Shown here: piece after piece, positions 11,701 through 23,700 of the stretch
How the letters are laid out: every line of letters starts with the position of its first letter
Position numbering within the stretch: position 1 is the first letter of the stretch
Assembly (NCBI GenBank): GCA_036768485.1
Contig: JAVLUZ010000190.1
Span: 386,751 to 450,750 of the forward strand
DNA: 64,000 nt
Direction of reading: 5' to 3'
Origin: Mermis nigrescens
Taxonomy: Eukaryota; Nematoda; Enoplea; Mermithida; Mermithidae
Notes under the pieces: model-generated
What the model was told of the DNA's origin: nothing
What the model saw: the letters and a program-made list of their open reading frames with translations, nothing else
Databases searched by the model: none
Translations under genes and position numbers: made by a program

Positions 11701-14700
11701 ACTGTCACCCAGCATTTCGCACAGATTGGGCCGGTAGTTGCACAACAGCACATGCCGCAACAGTTCCTACCCGTCAGCAGCGTCTTACCAAACATTTCAC
11801 TGCGGTAATTAGAAGCATTTTGCATTGTTCCAATTCATTAGCTCCATGTAGAAAGAAGTGTTTAAATTATTTATTTTTAATTGTTTATTATTTATCATTT
11901 TTTAGGCTTTAATTTAAATGATTTAGCGCGTGAATGAGCTGTTTGATTTTTGACAATATATGCAAAAATTTTCGGCCTTTTTCACTTTTGGCTCTAATTT
12001 TGTCTTTTTCTTTGCAAAGCTTTCCGGTTTCTCCCTAACATTAACGCCGTTGATAAAATCTAGTGCGCAAAAATCAGCTGTCGTACAGCATTTTTTCCTA
12101 AATGCACATTTCCAGCTTTGCAATATGAATAAGACGCAAAATCTGCTCAATTAAACATTTGGGTACGTCGAATGTCTCAGTTAGCAGCTTTCATAAAGCA
12201 ACGGACTTTGGAACAGTGGAAAGCGACCTATACGATCCGTGAAGCCACTTACTTAGCTCAGCAGGCACAGTCATCATTTGAACTCACGTTAAGCTAAGTA
12301 CTGAAAGTATTTAAGAAAAAAGTAAAACTAATTAGTATTGTTTTTTGTCAGCAACCCAATACAGCAGCAACGCTTGGTTTATCCTAGTCAATCGAATGTT
12401 CCCACCGGTCCTCCACCGTTGCAAGCTTTTGCAATGCAGAGAAATGGTGCTCCTGCCGGTATTGTTCTCTTCCCGTCAACACCGAACACGATCAGGCAAC
12501 CCGTTCATGTTTCAAGTGGGTACTCGGCAGGAAGTTCGGGAATAATCAATATCGATGACGATTGTTCAATTATACCCAATGACGTTGCTCGACTTAAAGG
12601 TTCGGATAGTAACGTATGCTTTGGAAGCTGCTGCGTGAACAGCTTTCAGAGCTTATTAACACTTGATTCACAGCTTAAGACACTCAGTTGTTTTTTTTGC
12701 TAATAGAAAATCGTCAAAGATCGATAAAATTGCGCTATTTGTCAATGTTTTCACCCGTCATAGTTTTTCAATATTTTCAATTGCCATTCACGTAATATTT
12801 TTTTGCTCCACTCCTCATATTTTTTGTAGTCTGATTTATTTTTCCGTTTCATAAGTTATTAAAAATTAACATAATCCAATTTGAGTCCAATGGGTCAGAT
12901 TTGCTGTTTTGGAAGTCTTATCTAGCAATTAGCATTTTGTGTGACATTGAAGGAATGCGCACCTTAATTGATTCTTCGTAATTTACAATTATTGCTAAAA
13001 ATCAGCAACCTTAAAGAAAAACACATATGATTCAAGAACATACGTGCACAGTATGGGAATTCTGCGTTCCTTTTTGGGTCGGAAATGGTAGGTGCGTGTC
13101 AAAAAGCGTTTCTGACGATGCTCTATCTTTTTTAGAGCATAAAAACATGGAAAAAATTTCGAAAAAAATCAAAGAAGCGGAACAAATTGAACAAAATATA
13201 GTCAAAACATTAGCATAATGGCACGAAGCGCCGAAAATTCTGCACTTCTGAGCAAATAGATAGCTAAAAACGCTTTAAAAAAGCATATTTTCTACAAATT
13301 TTTAGAAAATTTTGGGGAACTTTTAAAAAATCGCCAATTTGATGGGGGTAGGTAGAAAAATTTTTGCGGAAGGTGAAAATCTTCCTGGGTGATGGAAAAC
13401 CCCCAAACGTCCCTCCCCCTCAAGATCATGTGTGCTCAAGAAGTAGTAAGTGAGACTGACAGTCAGCATTTTATTAAATTTTCAATGTCCTGACCAGGGT
13501 AAAATTTTAAAATGCTTTTTTTGGGTTCAACAACGGTGAATACTTATCAAAAACATAATTTTTTGGCGTTTCTGACGATGCTCTATCTTTCTAGAGTGTA
13601 AAAACTTAAAAAATCATGAAAATATTTAAAAAATCAAGTAAATTGAACAAAATATAGTCAAAAATTGCGCGGAGCGCCGAAAATGTGGGCACTTTTGAGC
13701 GAACAGATAGTGAAACACGCTTAAAACATAACCTTTTGTGTGAATTTCTATAAAATTTTTGAAAAATTGGGAATTTTGGGGGTTTTTATGAAAAATCTCC
13801 TTTCCCCAGATCATGTGTGGTTCAGCCTGACTCTTATGATGATGTCTATATTCCAATTATATACCATGTCCTTTTAGCATTCATCGCTTATCTCAAGCTA
13901 TTCCATTAATTGTTCACTTTTATGCTTCAACTTTAAATGTTCTCCATAAGGTTCTTGTCCTGATGCCCTTTTTCTTCATTGCTCGAATATGTTTTCAACT
14001 ATCTTATCTATTTCTTTCAACATGTTATTTTTAGTCGATAAAATGATGAAAAAGCTTAACTCAATATGCATAATAGTTTGTCGATTATAACATTTTTGCG
14101 TTAAGTAATACAAAGGCAATTTCTTATGTATGTTCATATCAAGGGCGGATGACGGCCTCCTGGTTTTCGGTGAGATCAGGAATGAGTATTTTTTAAAATG
14201 TTTTTCGGTCATTGTTTGAAGTAATTCCTCAAAATTTTTCAAAATATTCATGACATCTAATGATTTATGAGCAAGTGAGAACTGCTGCAGGCGATAAAGA
14301 TTATGTGATTCCTGCGACGATTTTTGGAGCAAAAACGTAGTGATTTAATCCTGCACACTTAGACACCGAAAACCCGCGGAAAACATGATTTTGCACGCGA
14401 AGAACAGATTTTGGGAACTTTTCCCGACTATCTGGGCAAGAGTGTGGGCACATTCCCTTAAGAAAATCCTGGATCCACTACTAAAGTCCATTAATCAGCG
14501 TCTGTATCCTTTCGTTGTTGTTTTCAGTCCCAGCGCTTGCAGAATCAACTCCAAAATGCGGAGAAAACGTCGCTACTACATCAGGCGCATGGCCGTCGAA
14601 GTAATAAATTTGATGTTATTATAGATCTGTATTTCATCGTATCATGAGAACACCTTATCAAATGAGATTCATATAAAACTTTTCTTTGTGATCGTTCTCA

Positions 14701-17700
14701 ATTCCACCGCATGTGCACAATGTCAGCCTACTTAAGGTACGGGTCAAACGAAGAGCTCTTTTGAGCTAAAGTAGTCTTAAAAGGTTGATGTAAGTGTTTA
14801 AATATTGCGGCGATTACACTAATTTACAGTTTTTGATCAATTTCAAACAATTCTGCGAAAAAGTTGCGATTTTCACTCTTTTTTGCATTTATTTTAAAAT
14901 CTCCACAACGTTTTCTCTTTTACTTCTGGGCCCGGTTGCTCGACTCGATCATTAATAAAGGTTTACCTTAACGTTCAATGGCCACCTGAACGCAACCGTT
15001 AACTAATGGTCGCGTTAAGTCCAATTTCCGCCTTAAAGAAACCATTAAAAAATCGGATTGCTCGACTCAACTATTAAGCTCGACTTTAAGGGAGGTCTAA
15101 TGGTCGATTTTAATTTCGGTTGCTGGACTCGACCCTAGTGGTTGGCATGTTACGTTTGCTTGAAGGGATTTGCTCTTGAAGTAGGTCGGTTACGTAATCT
15201 TTCACACCGAATTGCTACGTTATTTCAATAAAATTGTAATAAGCTCTCATCGTAAGTGCACACGATAAAAAGTTTTGGGAGGGTATAAATCGAGTTTCCT
15301 GGGGGGTGGTAAATGTTTATTAATTTTGTTGTTTGACGTTAAATTTTAATACCTACTTAGTCTGTTGAATTTTATTCTTCGTGGACATTTGTGATTAAAT
15401 TGGCATGGAAACAAATAACAACAAGGGTGATAGAATGGCACGAAACATCAAATATATACGAAATAATTGGATAAAAACATCTGAATAAATGAATTAACCG
15501 TCTATTGCCCGAAAAATGAGTATAATAAGGTACACTATTAGACGTCGTTTGACGCTTTTTTCATGGTTCGAGTATTAGGTTTTGATCCGAAAATGGCCTG
15601 AGGGGGGGGAGTATTCTTTTCAAAAGTTCTGGTAGAGGGATACCCCCTCAATTACTCGCAGTGTGCATGTGTGGCTCTCATCTTCAATTTTTTAGCAATT
15701 TGTCGTCAGGAGCTGCCATTTCACAAGCGCCGTTATTTCTGGAACCACTTGATGAAAGGTTGAGAAGTAGCAAAAATTTCTTACCGCCTGAACATCCTCT
15801 AATCGGTGTTCAGGCAGCAATCGAAAGATTGCCAGATGCATCTCCATCGAAGGCGACGCGTGAAAACACGGAAAGCTTTTCGCCCTCAAATCCAACTAAA
15901 CAGGGCGCCAGGCTAGCTAAGAAATCGATTGCAGCGCTCGTTCTTAGCCAGCAGATTAAATCATCTTCTTACGAAAAGACTAGCCAAAATGAAACCAATG
16001 ACGTCATAGCAACTACCGCTAGTACATCTACTTCACTGAAATCCTCCGTTTTATCAGAACAAATGGCAACAGGTGGTACGTTTTTATTTTACAAAACCTC
16101 AGTCAATTAATATAGGGCGGAAAACTGCGAATATTAGCCGCCTGGTAATCTTTTAGGGTCATTTAAACGGACGCGAAAAATAGTCATTTCCTTGCATTGA
16201 ATTTTTTCGACGTATTTTACTTAATCGGTTGTCCTCGTAGTGTTACACGCTCATGCATCAGCATAAAATCGTAAGGGGAAGCGTATGTAAGAAAAATATA
16301 AAAGATTGGGGAAAATTTTCTGTGAAAAGTCGTTAAAAAATCGTGTCTTGACATTCTGTACGAACGTGTGCTAGATTCACTGTTTTTTTGTACTCGGCAA
16401 AGATTTTTTCCGTTGTACAAAGACTTTTCGGGACCGTCTTTGTACATGTACAAAGATTTTTGGGAAGACAAAAATTGCAAAATAGGTCTAAAATTAGTAA
16501 AAAATTTTGGTGCTTCGCGCCGAAATGAGTAATTGTGTGTTTTATATATCTTTAAAATGACAGAAATTGCAATTTAAAAGGAAAAATGTCAAATTTTTCC
16601 GCGCTTCGCGCCGTTTCAAGACGACTCTTGATGATTTTTGCCCTTTGAGACCCAGAAATCAGCTAAAATACACTACAAGAAGTCGTACAACTCTATTTTT
16701 ACCAAATTACAATCGCTAGTTTTCCATATCTTTGTATATGTACAAACGGACCTTGTACAAAAAACACTGGCTAGATTATGCAGAAATATAATTTACTCAA
16801 GCATAAAAGACGTCAGAAACGAAAAATCTGCTTGAATTTGTATATTCCGCTGTCTTACACCTGTTCTGAACGGCATTTTTATTCTCAAGGTAAGTAATGT
16901 ACATATCTGCTTTTTCCGCCTTCTGTCCTGCATGCATTTTTGTTCCGTTGTTTGATACAAATTGTAGCCGAAGTCGTTATATTATTAAGTTATATTAAAC
17001 AATTTTTTCTGGTCTTTTTTGTCATGCTTATAATTCTCACTCCATTCCGTCCATTGCACTAAATTGCTAAGCTTAGCTGGATTTGATATACCAAGAATAA
17101 TCCTGTTTTACTGGCCGAAACGTGCGTTAAAAGCCGTCTTGGCTATCTTTTTAGTAAACTTAGAAAACTTTTAATCTTTTCCATTTGATGGACTCTTGTG
17201 AAACATTAGAATATTTTTTTCATTTCCAAGGGTCCGTCCATACAGGCACAGTATGAGAATTCTGAGGGGGTTGAATTATAAAGTGCCTTTTTGGGCCAAA
17301 AAATGTTAGGTACGCGTCAAACATTGTTTTCAGCGTTTCTGACGATCTTTCTAGATCATAAAAACAAAAAATTTCCAAAAAACAAAAAAGTCTAACAAAT
17401 TGAACAAAAGATAGTCGAAACATGCGTATAATGGCGCGAAGCGCGAAAAATTGGCACTTTTGGGCAAATTGATAGCTTATAACGCTCAAAAAACCACCTT
17501 TTCTACAAATTTTGAGAAAATTTTGGACTCTTTCGAAGAATCGCGAGTTCTGGGGGGGGAGTGAAAATTTTTCTGGGGGTTTAAACCCCTCCAAATTCCG
17601 CCCTAAGAATGTCGAACGTATGAGGAATGGAATATATGAGTAAACGTCGTTTTTTGCCTTTGTTTTAATAATATAACTAAGTACTCGTCGTTCAGCTAAA

Positions 17701-20700
17701 AGCTCAGTAGCGGACGAGACTGAGCAGACTCAACGGAATATGATCCAGAGCGGCAGTTCAACTGCTCCTGCTGGCAACGAAAACGAGCGACGGACGCCCG
17801 GGGCCAAAGACGTCACCACAAGTGGTTTTGTAGACCAGCGGGCGAAACCGGGCGACGACGATTGGGAGGACTTTTGCGCTGTTTGCGAAAACGGCGGCGA
17901 AATGATTTGTTGCGAGGGCGTTGGTTGCAGACGCGTTTTTCATATTTACGACCACGTTCCCGAATTCGAACGACCCCCCGAGTGAGTCAAACGCTCTTTA
18001 ACCATGTATTTTGAACCCAAAAAGTTTTTTGTTTTTAAAAATAATAATGTTTTTTCGCGAAGTTTATAACTAGTTTTTTTGCTGTGTGTTTAGTGAATAA
18101 ACAGCGTAAAGTCACTATATGGCACCAAAGAAGGTTTTAATTTTAATTATGGTCAGGAACCCGTTGTTGGGTCTATCGTCTGATTCTTCCCGAATTGTCT
18201 TTCTGCACATATCTCTACGGAATCTGATTAGATACGAAGTTGTTGGTACTTGTATGATGCGTTGATGTTTTGCAATTCATAGTCCACTACAACAACCACA
18301 CATGGGCAGCTGTCAAATTCTGGGGGTCAAAACCTGCAAAATTCCTAAAAAACGTGCCAAAAATTTAATTATGGGGTTTGTCGATTTTTGCAGGAGGTTA
18401 ATGTTAGGTACTGTCGGACCATTTCAGCCCAAAATAGTGTATTTTCAAGCAATTTCGACCTAACTTACTTAATAAACAAAAGTACTGCAGTGCAAATCCG
18501 AGATTTCACCCCTCCCTGGTCACCATACCTGAGCGTGGGGGGGGGTTTGGTGGGGGTGTGCACCCTTCCGAGAAACCAAAATACCCCCCCCCCAGAAATC
18601 AAAATACCACCCAGAATTCAATTTTTGAAATTTTTTTCTTTTTTTCGCAATTTTTTGATGCCAATGGATAGTGCTCGATGATTGAAAATGATGTTTTTTC
18701 CGCCGTACCACCATTTTTTTACCTTTGACGCATCCCTCCACAATTTTGGTGCCGCCCACCTATGCTGGTCACCCTGACCTTGTTCATCTATGACCCCATC
18801 CCCCATGCCTATGTGTGACGACAACCTATCTGTGAATAATAACATTACTGTAGCTGTTTTAAATAAACTGGGTTGAATTTCTGTATCACGGGTTCGATCT
18901 GGTCATTGGAATGGAAACGGAGCAGACAATAGCTGCCTATTCAGTCGTGTCTGATCTAGAGTAAAAACGATGTTTTTCTGACAATTTTGCTCTTTATGTT
19001 GTTCAAAATTTATGACCTTTCACTTAAAATCGTTAGAATTCAATTATGTTAATGCTGAACTTTTGAACTGCCCTTTGTTCTTTTGTCTTCAGAATGGAGC
19101 ACTAGATGAATGAAATTATTCGGCTCTTTCTGTGCCTTCTTAGTTTGCAGTTAAACTAATTTCTTGTGTTTACGCTATATTTTATTTTCCTATGGCTTAT
19201 ATAATATGTGAATTGACCTTGCAGAAAAAGAATATTAAAACTGCAGTCTTTCCGCAAGTCTTTTTTGCTTCGTCATTTCTCATTTCTGGAATTCAAAACA
19301 CATTGTACCAAATTATAAGTCAGTAAGCACTAATACTCACTGTGCAGACATATATATACGAGCATATAAAGATGGTATGTAAAAATTTGTATGCTCGTAA
19401 AATAAGCCGGCACTTTTTCTTTTGTTCTATGTATGCTTCTTTATCTTTTAATTTGTCTTTGTCGTTTTTGCTTGCAGGGGCAAGTTCGTTTGTAGACTAT
19501 GCACTGATCTGGAAGACTGTAAGACCGAAGAAGATAGCCTTCCAGCCCACAAGCGGCATTCAAAAGGACTCACGTTGTTCGAACAAACAGTACGTACACC
19601 ATTAATATTACTAGGATGGGAAAATGATCATGCTCAAAGTCGTTTTCCTCATAATTTATAAGTCGCTAGACTTGTTGTTTTGAAACTAGAACACTGGCGG
19701 ATGTAGAGGGGGCGGGGGGGGGCGGCCGCCCCCTCCGTCGTCAAAAAATATTTGGGCATAATGAAGAATGAAGTGTATTTTTTATGATTTTAGCCATTTT
19801 TATCATGATTTTTCAAAATTTTCCAGCGCTTCGCGCCGGTATTGTCCTCATTAGTGACATTTACTCACTCTCTTGGCGCTCTATAAAACTAAAATTTATG
19901 TCAGAAGAGTAGTAGTTTTTGTACAGCGCAAACATTTTTTTGGAAAATTCTGGGTCCCGCACCCCCCTGTCAGAAAATCTTGGATCCGCCACTGAGTGAG
20001 AATTTCGCCTTGTGGAGCATGATAAATCCAACTTTTCAGCATTTCGAAAATTTCTGAAAAATTAGACGTAACACGATGTAGGCATAGCACCTCGCACAGT
20101 CACTCCAAATTATGAATTATGAATTAATCGCGCTAGCATGCTTTTACTCGTGTAACTTTTTTAGCTTATTAAAGTATTGGTTGGGAGTTGAGAGCAGTGT
20201 GGCGAGGAAGTTAAAAATGAATATAAATTTCCATAGGAATAAGTGTTTTGGTTTCAAAGCCTATGATCGAATTAATTACCCATTTTTCTTTGCAACACAT
20301 GGCATCTATTACTGCAGTTACTAAGTCAAGATAGGTTCGGATTGATTGGCAAGTTGAAAAATTACATATCAATCTATGTTTCCGTTTTTTCTTAAATCTT
20401 TGATGTTTTGCATTGTATCCGCTCTCAATTATTATCCGCAAAAGTTTAATTAGCATGATCAGGCGAATGATTACTATCGGTTATTCTTATTTAAATATTT
20501 AAATTGCATTGTGTTCTGTGTGACGCAGGCACGTAGCTGGCCGTCCTATTTTGGGGGACCAACACCAATTTTGGGGGTCCGGGGTCCTATTTTTCCGGTT
20601 TTATTTAATTGGGGGGTCCGGACCTCCCCATTCCCTCCCAGAGCTACGTGCCTGGTGTGGCGGATACAGGATTTTTTGACAGTGGGGATCGAACCTCAAA

Positions 20701-23700
20701 CTATCCTAATAGCGACGAAAATAGTTCGAAACAACCGTCGATTATGCGTAAAGCAACGGTTTTTTGCCGTCTTTTCATAAGTAGAATTATTTCTGATGCG
20801 AAAAAATTTAAAAATTTTTGAAAGTTTTGTATGAAAAAGGCGCAAAAGTCGGAACAAAGCGCCGAGAAAAATGCAAAACACTGCTAAACCTTAGGGTTCC
20901 CCGTCTACGATGCTTAATCCTAAGAGTGTTGAGTAAAAAGTATCCGAAGAATGTGACGCAAAAAAGTGGAAAGTTTTAGTGTTTTCGCTCAAAAAATTAG
21001 AAAAACTGTTTGAATATGTTTTCAATCAAAAAATCATTGTAAGAACCACAAAATCTTTACCTGTGCAGTAACTGCTCTTCTGACATAGAAATGAGATTTT
21101 TAAAGCGCGAAGAAAGTCAGCAATTGTCATCAATGAGTAAAACCGCTGCGAAAAGCGCCAGAAAAATTTGAAAGATCGTTCTAAAAATGACTAATCATTA
21201 AAAATGCACACTAAACCGACTATTTTTAGATGACAGTAGGACGGCCGCCCTCGCTAAATCCGCCCTTATCATGTTAATTTAATTTAGTATTGATTATTTA
21301 TCATTAATACTCATAAATAATAATTTATTCAATAATTATATATTGATTATCATGTTAATTAATATAATGATTATTATCAATTCTCTTTATAAAGCTTCTG
21401 TGCTAGGTCTAGAAGCATAAATCAGCTAAAGTATGTATTTTTTAAGTTTACATTAGTTTACTAATTTATTGCTCCGTTTGTTTTCTAAAACTCTAAACTT
21501 GGCTTGAACATATAGAGATGTAGAAATCATTTTTGCGTATGACAATTTCCTATTTCGTATGCTCTGCGTCAATTCAATTTTCTGGACTTTTGTCATTAAG
21601 AACGCCTCAAATTTTAATTTGGAAATGTGAAAAACGCTAACTTTTTCGGCACTTCGTTCTGTGTTAATAAATTACATTTTTTAATGTCCGACTCCCAGAA
21701 ATTGACTAAAGTACGCCACAAAAAGTCGATAAACGCAGTTTTAACACGGAACGCATTACTGCGCTATCAGCGCACAATATGTGAAAAGCCTTTATGGTAT
21801 CGTCTTTTTACCTTTACAAAGAACCTTGTACAAAAATCATTGTCCTGAACTATAATTGCCAGTTTTCTTTATTCCTTCATTTACGTTCTTTTTCAAATTT
21901 TTATTCTTTATTTCTTTATTTTTTCTTTAATCAACAGGCACGTAGCTCTTGGGGGAATGGGGGGTCCGGACCCCCTCCAATTCAGAAAAATCGGAAAAAT
22001 ATGATTTTTTAAACGTTATTTTGTGCTATTTTTGGCCTTCTTGGGCTTAGTCCCCCCAAAATTGGTGTTGGTCCCCCAAAATAGGACGGCCAGCTACGTG
22101 CCTTTTAATCAACATTGCTTTTAACATTTTCAGCTTTGTGAGAAAATATTATTGCGATTATATTGTCACGTTGACTCGAATGCGTTTCATTCTCCCGTCG
22201 ATGCTAGCTTTGAAGAGTATCATCGGTTGATTTCGGAGCCGATGGACTTCTCAACCATAAAATCTAAGCTGGCGGCTAAGTCGTACGAAAACGTGAACAA
22301 CTTTTTCGACGACTTGAATAAAGTCTTCATCAACTGTGCAATTTTTAACAAAGTTTGTACGCTTTATTGAATTCTCCCTCGTTACTTCGAGTTTTCCCAA
22401 ATGGCACGATACATGATCTTGGGGAGGGGTTTCACTTCCCAGAAAAATTTTTACTCCCTTCCTCCAGAAGTTTTTCCACTTCCCCCCCTCCAAGAATTCG
22501 CGATTTTTCGCAAGTTTCCAAAAAATTTCGAAAAATTCGTACAAAAGGTGCTTTTTTAATAGTTTTAAGCTATCTATTTGCTCAAAAGTGTCGAATTTTC
22601 GGCGCTTCGTGCATACACTCATTTTTGACTATTTTTGTTCAATTTATTCGACTTGTTTTATTTTTTCGAAATTTTCTAATATTTTTATGCTCCATCAAGA
22701 TGAATCATCGTCAGAAACGCCGAAAAAGTTTACGTGTACTCACCGTTTTCGGGCCCAAAGAAGGCGCTTTAAAATTTCACCCTCCCCAGAATTTCCATGC
22801 TGTGCATGTTTGCAAGGCACTCGTGATTTTCGGTACCTAAGTAAAACCTTTCACGTTGATCAAATTTTTAGGAAATGCTATGCCTATAAATAAGTGCATA
22901 CATTAATTTTCCTACGTTAACGCAAACTACATGCTTTGCTGATCCCCCGATAATTCTACTTCTAAAAAGTCAAAACTTTTTATAAAGTGCAATAAATGTG
23001 CAATCTCGATGAGGAATTTGCATAATGCTGTACTCAGTTGGCTTCATGATAAGACACATGGGAACAGACATGTAACGGGGGATGGGGGATTCCCCCACCG
23101 AAAGTTGGTCGTCCCCTCACCCCCCTAAAGTCAGAAAAATGTTGACCCCCTACCCCCGATTATTGGAAAACTTGCGATTTTTGGCCGTTTTTACGTGCTT
23201 TTTGGCCGAAAATTGGAAGTCATTCGCCCCGTCCCTAAAAATGTCTGAGGACTTCCCTGTCAAAATTTCCAGCCGTTACATGTATGCATAGGAAGCTTAG
23301 ACAAAATCCGCTACATCATCAAGGAATTTGTGCCCTTTCTGATGAGTTTGTGATACAGGGCGAATTGTAAAATACTTATATGTATGTGTTATTATCCTGA
23401 TTTAGTTTCAAACATTGTATTTAAAGCGCTTTCGTTAAATAAATCTAAAATTCGGCAGTCGCTTTAAATCAAAGTGTTTGTTTCATATCGTAGTTTGTAA
23501 TGAATTGCGTTTTAGGCAGATTCGCTCACTGGAGCAGCTGGCATAGGAACAGCTAAACTGTATCGTGATTTCGTTCGCGAGATTTGCCCGTATTTCTCTT
23601 CTTTCGTTATCACATCGCCTGAGCAGCAAGTTGCTGAAGAAGATTTGTTGCCCTTAGAACGAAAATCATCAGCTAAAAGAAAACGGATTGCTTCGGAGGA

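Noticed and set aside
11960..12154. 64-codon plus-strand frame between TIF1 exons
   Set aside because: Phe/Leu-rich low-complexity translation, no splice sites in usable phase.
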